Position numbers and translations under genes: made by a program. The notes below the pieces were generated by a model. That model did not search any database. It was given only the letters and a program-made list of their open reading frames with translations, and was not told the origin of the DNA. Shown here one piece after another: positions 18,748 through 27,041 of a stretch of 64,000 nucleotides of DNA; within the stretch, counting starts at the first letter, position 1, and every line of letters begins with the position of its first letter. This DNA is from Flavobacterium bernardetii (GTDB lineage Bacteria > Bacteroidota > Bacteroidia > Flavobacteriales > Flavobacteriaceae): contig NZ_JAANOQ010000008.1 of the NCBI RefSeq assembly GCF_011305415.1, positions 1-64,000 on the forward strand. The letters are read 5' to 3'.

Positions 18748-19500
18748 ATGAATTTGAAACACAAAATAGTAGTTGTCTTGTTCTTTATGTTTTCAGTAAC
18801 ATTTGCACAAAAAACAATTCAAGGTCAAGCCATTTGGGTCGCCTATACAGGACAATATAAACTTACCAACAAGTTTGGTGCACATTTAGAAGTTCAATGG
18901 CGTGGCGATGCTAATTTTGAGCAAAACAGACAAAATTTATTCCGAATTGGCGGCATGTATTACTTAAACAATCAAATTACGATAAGTGCGGGTTACGGAT
19001 TGATAAAAACATTCAAACCTTCTTTAACCGATTTTTTTACAGAAAACCGAGCTTGGGAACAAATACAATACAATCATAATTGGTCTGAAAATAAAAACGT
19101 AATGTCTCATCGTTTTCGTTTAGAACAGCGTTTTGTAGACAATATTGTTTTAAATAGTGACGATGAAGTGGTAGTTGAAGCAACGAATTATCAAAACCGA
19201 TTGAGGTATTTAAACCGAAATTTGTTTCATTTATTTAAATTTAATGATGACAGAAATAAAGCGTACGCCATTTTACAAGACGAATTCTTTTTTAATTTAG
19301 GAGACAATAAAGTGAATGCAAATTTCTTTGATCAAAACAGATTTTTACTTGGCTTCGGAATTAATTACGAAAATACAATCCGACTTGAAGTTGGTTATTT
19401 AAATCATTTGGTAACTCCAAGTACTGGAAACAACACAATGAATCATAATGTTTCTATGAGCATTACACATAATTTAGATTATACGAATTCGAAGAAGTAA
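18748..19500 (+). CDS. DUF2490 outer-membrane protein, second copy
   Basis: 250 residues with a signal peptide (MNLKHKIVVVLFFMFSVTFA, then QK). It shares the DUF2490 pattern with its neighbour: an N-terminal IWVAYTGQYKLTNKFG segment, a central YQNRLRYLNRN and a C-terminal FDQNRFLLGFGINYE. The two copies are paralogous but clearly diverged. The first ends in a terminator, so this one probably has its own promoter. Function unknown. Confidence 0.8.
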   Translation: MNLKHKIVVVLFFMFSVTFAQKTIQGQAIWVAYTGQYKLTNKFGAHLEVQWRGDANFEQNRQNLFRIGGMYYLNNQITISAGYGLIKTFKPSLTDFFTENRAWEQIQYNHNWSENKNVMSHRFRLEQRFVDNIVLNSDDEVVVEATNYQNRLRYLNRNLFHLFKFNDDRNKAYAILQDEFFFNLGDNKVNANFFDQNRFLLGFGINYENTIRLEVGYLNHLVTPSTGNNTMNHNVSMSITHNLDYTNSKK

Positions 19501-19518
19501 TAAAGTTTCTAAAAAACA

Positions 19519-19553
19519 AAAAACCGTCCCGATTTTATCAGGACGGTTTTTTT
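19519..19553. terminator. Bidirectional terminator between the DUF2490 gene and groEL
   Basis: AAAACCGTCC (19520-19529) and GGACGGTTTT (19541-19550) form a perfect 10-bp stem with A-run on the left and T-run on the right, so it can end transcripts from both convergent genes. Confidence 0.85.
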
Positions 19554-19591
19554 ATACTTCGTAAATCTAAAATCGTAAATCTAAAATTAGA

Positions 19592-21229
<1,638 letters not shown>

Positions 21230-21347
21230 TTAAAGTTTAAGGTTATATTTGTTTAACGTTGAACAACCCATAAATCAATTTTAATAAATAATATTTTCAG
21301 AAATTAAAGCTTATTAACTTGAAACTTTAAACCTGAAACTAAGAGTT

Positions 21348-21623
21348 TTATAATATTGCGTAAATTTCGTCTTCTCGCATAATTAGGTAATCTTTACCTT
21401 CGTATTTTAATTCTGTTCCTGCATATTTACCATATAAAACAGTATCTCCAACTTTCACAGTCATAGTGTAATCAGTTTTACCAGTTCCAACGGCAACAAC
21501 AGTTCCTTTTTGAGGTTTTTCTTTAGCTGTATCTGGAATAATAATCCCTGATGCAGTAGTTGTTTCTGCAGCAGAAGGTTCAATTACTACTCTGTCTGCA
21601 ATAGGTTTAATATTTAATGACAT
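21348..21623 (-). CDS. groES: Co-chaperonin GroES (Hsp10)
   Basis: 91 residues from ATG at 21623 ([16 protein letters not shown]). The frame is open for 21 more codons upstream, but those residues ([11 protein letters not shown]...) do not belong to GroES and overlap an inverted repeat in the upstream region. The mobile-loop region ([14 protein letters not shown]) and [20 protein letters not shown] are typical. It caps the GroEL ring. Confidence 0.97.
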   Translation of the reverse strand: MSLNIKPIADRVVIEPSAAETTTASGIIIPDTAKEKPQKGTVVAVGTGKTDYTMTVKVGDTVLYGKYAGTELKYEGKDYLIMREDEIYAIL

Positions 21624-21661
21624 AATTATATGAATTATTAGTTTATTTTTCGCTTTTGATG

Positions 21662-21696
21662 TTGTCAGAAATTGTGCCAAACGCAATTTTTGACAA
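21662..21696 (-). promoter_or_regulatory. Inverted repeat upstream of groES, possible heat-shock control site
   Basis: TTGTCA (21662-21667) and TGACAA (21691-21696) flank a segment that reads on the minus strand GCGTTTGGCACAATTTC. It is neither a CIRCE element nor a clean sigma-54 promoter: TGGCAC is present, but the expected TTGC half is replaced by CTGA. Its position 40-70 bp before the groES start suggests a control role. Confidence 0.35.
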
Positions 21697-21709
21697 ATTT
21701 ACTTAAATG

Positions 21710-21740
21710 AAAATGCCAGCACTGACAGGCTGGCATTTTA
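21710..21740 (-). terminator. Terminator after secG
   Basis: AAAATGCCAGC (21710-21720) pairs perfectly with GCTGGCATTTT (21729-21739), 8-nt loop. It sits 20 bp past the secG stop and before the groES control region, so secG and groES are probably separate transcripts. Confidence 0.75.
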
Positions 21741-21759
21741 TAATATGAATGGCAAAATA

Positions 21760-22098
21760 TTATTTTGCAGAATCTACTGGTTTTGCAGCAGGAGTTGTAG
21801 CTGGTGCTGGAGTCGCTGACTTCTCAGTTGCAGGAGCAACATTTTCGTCAACTAATTTAGAACCACCTGTACTTCCGTTGAAACTTAAAGTTGATAATAA
21901 GATTAATAAAATTAATGTACCTCCTAAAACCCAAGTTGTTTTTTCCAAAAAGTCGGTAGTTTTTTGAACACCTCCCATTTGACCACCACCACCAAAAGAT
22001 GAAGACAAACCTCCACTCTTAGGATTCTGAACCATAATAGTTAAGATTAATAAGAAACATACGATGATGATTAATGCTAAAAAAATTGTAAATGACAT
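21760..22098 (-). CDS. secG: Preprotein translocase subunit SecG
   Basis: 112 residues: a first transmembrane helix (TIFLALIIIVCFLLILTIMVQNPK, positions 3-26), the conserved SecG loop NPKSGGLSSSFGGGGQMGGVQ, a second helix (about 52-70) and an Ala/Pro/Thr-rich cytoplasmic tail longer than usual. SecG assists SecYE in protein export. The gene starts 10 bp after the TPR gene. Confidence 0.95.
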   Translation of the reverse strand: MSFTIFLALIIIVCFLLILTIMVQNPKSGGLSSSFGGGGQMGGVQKTTDFLEKTTWVLGGTLILLILLSTLSFNGSTGGSKLVDENVAPATEKSATPAPATTPAAKPVDSAK

Positions 22099-22108
22099 AA
22101 CTTCTGTA

Positions 22109-22948
22109 TTAATTATTTTGTTGTAAAATTTTTATATTTTTTATTCGGTCTGCAAAGAAACTACTTTTTTCTGGATATTTCAAAATTAAAATATCATAAG
22201 CTTGTATGGCTTTGGTATATTTTTTTTGTTCGAGATAAATTTGAGCCAAAGTTTCCGTCATAATTGACGAAGGCATTTCATTGCTTTTGGCCACATTTAC
22301 TGGCACTGACGTGCTATCTTTTGCTTGAGGAATTTTCGGATTTAGTTCAATAAATTTTTCAATTAAGTCGAATTTTTTTTCTAATTCTGAAGACACTTCA
22401 AGTTGTTTTTCTTCTTGTTCACGAACAATTGGTGAAATTTTAGACAATTGTAACCATTCTGAAAAGGAATGTGTTTCATTTTTTTCGAAATGCAATGGTT
22501 TTCCTATTTGCAATTCGGCTTCTACAATTTCGTTTTGTGTTTTTGGTTCTGCACTTGCAACAAATTCTGTTCGAATAGTTGTATTAACTTTAGAAATCGC
22601 ATTCAAATCAACAGTTAAACCTTCCTCCACTTGAACCAATTCAAAGTCAGCTACAATTATATTCTGAATTTCAGCTTGGTATTTATCGTATACTTCTTGT
22701 TGAAAAATTTTAAAATCGTCGGAAGTAACAAAATCGAACAACACACTTCTATCTGTTGTATGAGCTGCTGTTTTCTTTAATTCGTAATTATATCTGAAAC
22801 TTTCCTGATTATACAATCCCTTTAAATACAAAGCACGAGCACTTTGATAAAAAGGAAATTCTTGCACAATAGTTTCTAGTATTAACGTTTGTTTGTCGTT
22901 AATAGCCTTAGAATTATTGAGTAAGTTGATGTAATCGTTTGTGTTCAT
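22109..22948 (-). CDS. TPR-like cytoplasmic protein of unknown function
   Basis: 279 residues, no signal peptide. The N-terminal helical part has QSARALYLKGLYNQESFRYN, the middle is Glu/Lys-rich, and the C terminus carries a TPR unit (TETLAQIYLEQKKYTKAIQA YDILILKYPEK). It stands between lptE and secG, an arrangement I recall as common in flavobacterial genomes. A link to envelope biogenesis is suggested only by these neighbours. Confidence 0.75.
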   Translation of the reverse strand: MNTNDYINLLNNSKAINDKQTLILETIVQEFPFYQSARALYLKGLYNQESFRYNYELKKTAAHTTDRSVLFDFVTSDDFKIFQQEVYDKYQAEIQNIIVADFELVQVEEGLTVDLNAISKVNTTIRTEFVASAEPKTQNEIVEAELQIGKPLHFEKNETHSFSEWLQLSKISPIVREQEEKQLEVSSELEKKFDLIEKFIELNPKIPQAKDSTSVPVNVAKSNEMPSSIMTETLAQIYLEQKKYTKAIQAYDILILKYPEKSSFFADRIKNIKILQQNN

Positions 22949-23007
22949 TTTTATAAAAGAGCCAAGTAAAAAGTAAAAAGGTTAAAGTGTGAAATTTTGA
23001 AATTAAA

Positions 23008-23511
23008 TTACCATTTCGCTAAAGATTCATTAAAGATATCTTGAGTGATACGTCCGTAAATACCTTCTAAAGCTTCATTTAATACTTCTGAAGGTAATTT
23101 ATCTGCGGGATAATCATGATAAAACGAAAAACGTTTTTCAAAATTATCTTCTTCTGTGTTTTTACTTGAATATCTGACATTAATAGTAATTGTCATTCTG
23201 TTTTGAGAGGATTCTTGTGCCGCATTGGCCGACATAGGCGTGATACGATATTCTACAATTTCACCTTCATATAACAAATCGCCACCAGAAGTTACTAAGT
23301 CTAAATTGGTTTGATTTAAAATAGTGTTTTGCAATTTTTGTGTAAAAGTTCTTTCGATTCCAACTTCCACAATTTCAGCATTATTTGTAAAATAATTTAC
23401 TTGAAATGTTTTGGCATTTATTTTTCCTGTTCCTGTAAAATTATATTTCACATTACAACCAACAAGTGTAAACAAGGTTAAAATTGCAATTATTTTTATC
23501 TTTAATTTCAT
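23008..23511 (-). CDS. lptE: LPS-assembly lipoprotein LptE
   Basis: 167 residues with a lipobox (LFTLVGC, lipidated Cys19). Then comes the Bacteroidetes LptE pattern: KYNFTGTGKI, FERTFTQKLQN-type helix, LLYEGEIVEYRITPMSANA and ITINVRYSSK. LptE plugs the LptD barrel and delivers LPS to the outer leaflet. It follows the sigma-54 activator gene by 91 bp. Confidence 0.85.
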   Translation of the reverse strand: MKLKIKIIAILTLFTLVGCNVKYNFTGTGKINAKTFQVNYFTNNAEIVEVGIERTFTQKLQNTILNQTNLDLVTSGGDLLYEGEIVEYRITPMSANAAQESSQNRMTITINVRYSSKNTEEDNFEKRFSFYHDYPADKLPSEVLNEALEGIYGRITQDIFNESLAKW

Positions 23512-23602
23512 ATGCGGATATTATTGTTTTTTTAGGACATATGGTATAGCTTTTATATCTGTGTTTGCAAGCAAACGCTTTGTTTATGGCTATTTCATTA
23601 TT

Positions 23603-24874
23603 TTACAAATCAAATTGTTTAATTTTTCTGTATAAAGTACGTTCAGAAATACCTAATTCGTCAGCCGCAGCTTTTCTTTTTCCTTTATTTTTTTCTAACG
23701 ATTTTTTAATTAATTCTATTTCTTTGGCTTCTAAACTTAACGTTTCCGTTTCGTCTATCGTTTCTGCATACAAGTAATTGTTATTGAAATCGTCATCGTC
23801 GTCCTCAAATTCTTCTTGTTCTATTTCCTCTTCTTCAGGCAAAACCTTGATCTTCGATTCTTGTTCAAAAATAGTATTTTTTTCTTCAGAATTGCCATAA
23901 ATTTTCTGAATCAACGATTTATTATTTTCCTGAACTTTTGCTGTTCCATTTTGCATCAATTCTAATGTCAGCTTTTTCAAATCGGTTAAATCGCTTTTCA
24001 TATCGAATAAAACTTTATATAAAATTTCGCGTTCGTTACTGAAATCTGAAGTGCTTTTTTTCTCGCCAACTACTTGTAATGAATTACTTTCTGCACTTGG
24101 TAAATACGATTTTAAAGCTGCTAAAGAAATATCTCTATTCGCTTCCAAAACCGAAATTTGTTCTGCCGAATTTCTCAATTGACGGATATTTCCGCTCCAG
24201 CGATAATGCATTAAATAATTCACCGCATCATCTGATAATTTAATCGGAGGCATTTTATATTTGTGCGCGAAATCAGCTGCAAACTTGCGAAACAACAAAT
24301 GAATATCTTCTTTTCTTTCGCGTAAAGCAGGCAAATTAATTTCAACAGTGCTTAAACGGTAATATAAATCTTCACGAAATTTCCCTTTTTCAATCGCATC
24401 TAACATGTTCACGTTAGTAGCAGCTACAATTCGAACATTTGTTTTTTGTACTTGCGAAGAACCTACTTTAATAAATTCACCATTTTCTAAAACACGTAAT
24501 AAACGTACTTGAGTTGTTAACGGCAATTCCCCTACTTCATCTAAGAAAATAGTTCCGCCATCGGCCACTTCAAAATACCCTTCACGAGTTCCTGTAGCGC
24601 CAGTAAATGAACCTTTTTCATGTCCGAAAAGTTCCGAATCAATCGTACCTTCTGGAATAGCACCACAGTTTACCGCAATGTATTTTCCGTGTTTTCTGTG
24701 TGATAAAGAATGAATGATTTTAGGAATACTTTCTTTTCCCACACCACTTTCACCTGTGACCAATACAGAAATATCTGTAGGCGCAACCTGAATGGCTTTT
24801 TCTACGGCGCGATTGAGTTTTGGATCGTTTCCAATAATCTCAAAGCGTTGTTTTATGTTTTGAACTGATTCCAT
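23603..24874 (-). CDS. Sigma-54-dependent transcriptional activator without N-terminal sensor domain
   Basis: 423 residues. The AAA+ domain starts almost at the N terminus: Walker A GESGVGKES (41-49), the sigma-54 contact loop as GSFTGA (88-93) instead of the canonical GAFTGA, Walker B GTIFLDEVGEL, then a linker rich in Glu/Asp (EEEEIEQEEFEDDDDDF) and a Fis-type HTH (RKAAADELGISERTLYRKIK). With no receiver or GAF domain, its control must come from expression level or a partner protein. Its targets cannot be seen. Confidence 0.92.
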   Translation of the reverse strand: MESVQNIKQRFEIIGNDPKLNRAVEKAIQVAPTDISVLVTGESGVGKESIPKIIHSLSHRKHGKYIAVNCGAIPEGTIDSELFGHEKGSFTGATGTREGYFEVADGGTIFLDEVGELPLTTQVRLLRVLENGEFIKVGSSQVQKTNVRIVAATNVNMLDAIEKGKFREDLYYRLSTVEINLPALRERKEDIHLLFRKFAADFAHKYKMPPIKLSDDAVNYLMHYRWSGNIRQLRNSAEQISVLEANRDISLAALKSYLPSAESNSLQVVGEKKSTSDFSNEREILYKVLFDMKSDLTDLKKLTLELMQNGTAKVQENNKSLIQKIYGNSEEKNTIFEQESKIKVLPEEEEIEQEEFEDDDDDFNNNYLYAETIDETETLSLEAKEIELIKKSLEKNKGKRKAAADELGISERTLYRKIKQFDL

Positions 24875-24906
24875 ATATGTTACGAAGCAATTTCGTTTAT
24901 TTATTA

Positions 24907-24932
24907 GCCGCGAATTTTCGAATTTATCGAAT
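24907..24932. repeat. Left inverted repeat flanking the GxxExxY gene
   Basis: The 26-bp GCCGCGAATTTTCGAATTTA plus TCGAAT is nearly the reverse complement of 25333-25358 (24 of 26 positions). It abuts the stop codon of the GxxExxY gene. Confidence 0.85.
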
Positions 24933-25315
24933 TATTTTGTACTTACTAATCGTTTTCTTTCTAATGAAGCTTTATTGAAATTTACAATTAATCCAACATC
25001 TGCATCTGCTAACTTTATATAATTCAATGTTTGAGCAATATGTTCTTTAGATATTTCAGTTACAGATTTTATTTCAAGAATAATATCTTCAAAAACTATA
25101 AAATCTGCATAAAATTTATGTGGAAGAACTATTCCTTTATATTCAATTTTGAACTCTTTTTCGCGTTCAAAAGGAATTCCTCTTTCTTTAAATTCGATTT
25201 CTAAAGCATCTTTATAAACAATTTCCAGCAATCCTGGTCCCAAACTATTATGAACTTCAATACAAGCACCTATTACTTTAAAGGTGTCTTGATTTCTATA
25301 ATCTTCTAAACTCAT
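24932..25315 (-). CDS. GxxExxY protein (PD-(D/E)XK nuclease fold) in an inverted-repeat cassette
   Basis: 127 residues. The family signature GPGLLEIVY (28-GxxExxY-34) is present, as are the nuclease-fold residues Asp71, Glu81 and Lys83 in YADFIVFEDIILEIK. GxxExxY proteins (PDDEXK_3) are abundant in Bacteroidetes and have no settled function. The gene and about 17 bp upstream of it are enclosed by inverted repeats at 24907-24932 and 25333-25358. It sits inside an otherwise housekeeping run between miaB and a sigma-54 activator, which suggests insertion. Key residues look intact, so the protein may be active. Confidence 0.9.
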   Translation of the reverse strand: MSLEDYRNQDTFKVIGACIEVHNSLGPGLLEIVYKDALEIEFKERGIPFEREKEFKIEYKGIVLPHKFYADFIVFEDIILEIKSVTEISKEHIAQTLNYIKLADADVGLIVNFNKASLERKRLVSTK

Positions 25316-25332
25316 TATTTCGTTATCAATAT

Positions 25333-25358
25333 ATTCGAAAAATTCGAAAATTCGTGGC
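25333..25358. repeat. Right inverted repeat flanking the GxxExxY gene
   Basis: ATTCGAAAAATTCGAAAATT plus CGTGGC is the mate of 24907-24932. The pair encloses 452 bp. No clear target-site duplication is visible outside the repeats. Confidence 0.85.
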
Positions 25359-25374
25359 GTATATTTTTTATTTT

Positions 25375-26829
25375 CTAATTCATTATCTCAGAATATCCAA
25401 CTGCTTCCCCAATTAAGGTTCCACTTGTACAATCAGATATTTTTACTAGTACAAAATCTCCTGGTTTATAATTTTCTTTTGGAAAAACAACAACTGTACT
25501 TTGTGAATTTCTTCCACTCCATTGTTTGTCGGAACGTTTAGAATCTTTTTCCACTAAGACTTCAACAGTTTGTCCTACAAAACGTTGTGTGCGTTCTAAA
25601 GCAATACGTTGTTGTACTTCGATAATTTCTTGTAAACGACGTTTTTTTACTTCTTCAGGAATATCATCTTCCATTTTTCTGGCTGCTAAAGTTCCTGGTC
25701 GTTCCGAATACGAGAACATGAATCCGAAATCGTATCGAACATATTCTAATAAACTTAAGGTATCTTGATGATCTTCTTCAGTTTCTGTAGGGAAACCTGC
25801 AATAATATCTTGCGATAAAGTAATATCTGGAATGATTCTGTAAATATTATCCACCAACGTAATATATTCTTCACGAGTATGTTGGCGATTCATTTCTTTC
25901 AAAATTCTGGTACTTCCACTTTGAACGGGTAAGTGAATGTAATTACAGATGTTATGATGTTTTGCCATCACTTCAATCACTTCAAGATGCATGTCTTGTG
26001 GATTTGAAGTTGAAAATCTAAAACGCATTTTTGGAAATTGCGTCGCACATCTGTCTAACAACTGAGCAAAATCTACCGAAGTTGCTTTTTGCATATCACT
26101 TGCTTTTTCGAAATCTTTTTTCAATCCGCCACCATACCAAAGGTAACTATCCACATTCTGACCTAATAAAGTAACTTCTTTAAAACCTTTACTCCATAAA
26201 TCGGCAATTTCTTCAATAATACTTTCTGGTTCACGACTACGTTCACGACCACGAGTGAAAGGCACTACGCAAAACGTACACATATTATCGCAACCACGAG
26301 TTATCGATACAAATGCTGTAATTCCGTTGCTACTTAAACGTACTGGTGAAATATCTGCATAAGTTTCTTCACGAGAAAGAATTACGTTTATCGCATCACG
26401 ACCATCTTCTACTTCTCTTAATAAATTTGGAATATCTTTGTAAGCATCTGGTCCTACAACCATATCAACAATTTTTTCTTCGTCTAAAAATTTTTCTTTT
26501 AAACGTTCTGCCATACAACCTAAAACCCCAACTTTCATTTTTGGATTGATGTCACGTTTTACAGCATTATACATTTGTAATCGCTTACGAACGGTTACTT
26601 CTGCTTTATCTCTAATGGAACAAGTATTTACTAAAACCAAATCGGCTTCTTCTAAAACTTGGGTAGTATTATATCCTTCATTAGCTAAAATAGAAGCTAC
26701 AACTTCACTATCAGCAAAGTTCATTTGACAACCATAACTTTCTATAAATAACTTTTTTTGGTTTTCTTTTTTTGTTTCCAAAACCATCGAAGTTCCTTGT
26801 TTGCTTTCTTCTATAACCTTTTCTTCCAT
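25375..26829 (-). CDS. miaB: tRNA-2-methylthio-N6-dimethylallyladenosine synthase MiaB
   Basis: 484 residues. The N-terminal MTTase domain has three cluster-binding Cys (ESYGCQMNFADS, VNTCSIRDKA, VLGCMAERLK). The radical SAM motif is RGCDNMCTFCVVPFTRGRERS, followed by a C-terminal TRAM domain. It methylthiolates i6A37 in tRNAs reading UNN codons, using two 4Fe-4S clusters and SAM. RGRERSR.P favours MiaB over RimO. A promoter with both elements lies upstream. Confidence 0.96.
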   Translation of the reverse strand: MEEKVIEESKQGTSMVLETKKENQKKLFIESYGCQMNFADSEVVASILANEGYNTTQVLEEADLVLVNTCSIRDKAEVTVRKRLQMYNAVKRDINPKMKVGVLGCMAERLKEKFLDEEKIVDMVVGPDAYKDIPNLLREVEDGRDAINVILSREETYADISPVRLSSNGITAFVSITRGCDNMCTFCVVPFTRGRERSREPESIIEEIADLWSKGFKEVTLLGQNVDSYLWYGGGLKKDFEKASDMQKATSVDFAQLLDRCATQFPKMRFRFSTSNPQDMHLEVIEVMAKHHNICNYIHLPVQSGSTRILKEMNRQHTREEYITLVDNIYRIIPDITLSQDIIAGFPTETEEDHQDTLSLLEYVRYDFGFMFSYSERPGTLAARKMEDDIPEEVKKRRLQEIIEVQQRIALERTQRFVGQTVEVLVEKDSKRSDKQWSGRNSQSTVVVFPKENYKPGDFVLVKISDCTSGTLIGEAVGYSEIMN

Positions 26830-26882
26830 AACCAGTATTATAATTTTATTTTCGAAAACTATTCTTTCGAAAATTCAGTCAG

Positions 26883-26915
26883 CAAAGATAGTACTAAATT
26901 TTACTATCTGCCAAA
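26883..26915 (-). promoter_or_regulatory. Promoter of miaB
   Basis: On the minus strand, TTTG (complement of 26912-26915) and TATCTTTG (26890-26883) are 21 bp apart, a full flavobacterial consensus match, about 53 bp before the miaB ATG. Confidence 0.7.
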
Positions 26916-27020
26916 TTGTCAGCATCAGTTTAACAAAATATTTTAAAATTTCTTCGCGTATACAAAAAACTAAAAAAATCAAAAAAACTACACCTATATA
27001 TATTAATCAAAAAAAAAATA

Positions 27021-27028
27021 TACTTTTG
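27021..27028 (+). promoter_or_regulatory. -7 element of topA
   Basis: TACTTTTG matches TAnnTTTG and lies 13-20 bp before the two candidate ATGs. No TTTG is seen at the -33 position. Confidence 0.5.
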
Positions 27029-27041
27029 CCAAATCAAATAA

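Noticed and set aside
21624-21686. N-terminal extension of GroES by 21 residues
   Set aside because: The extension is not part of the GroES fold and overlaps the upstream inverted repeat.
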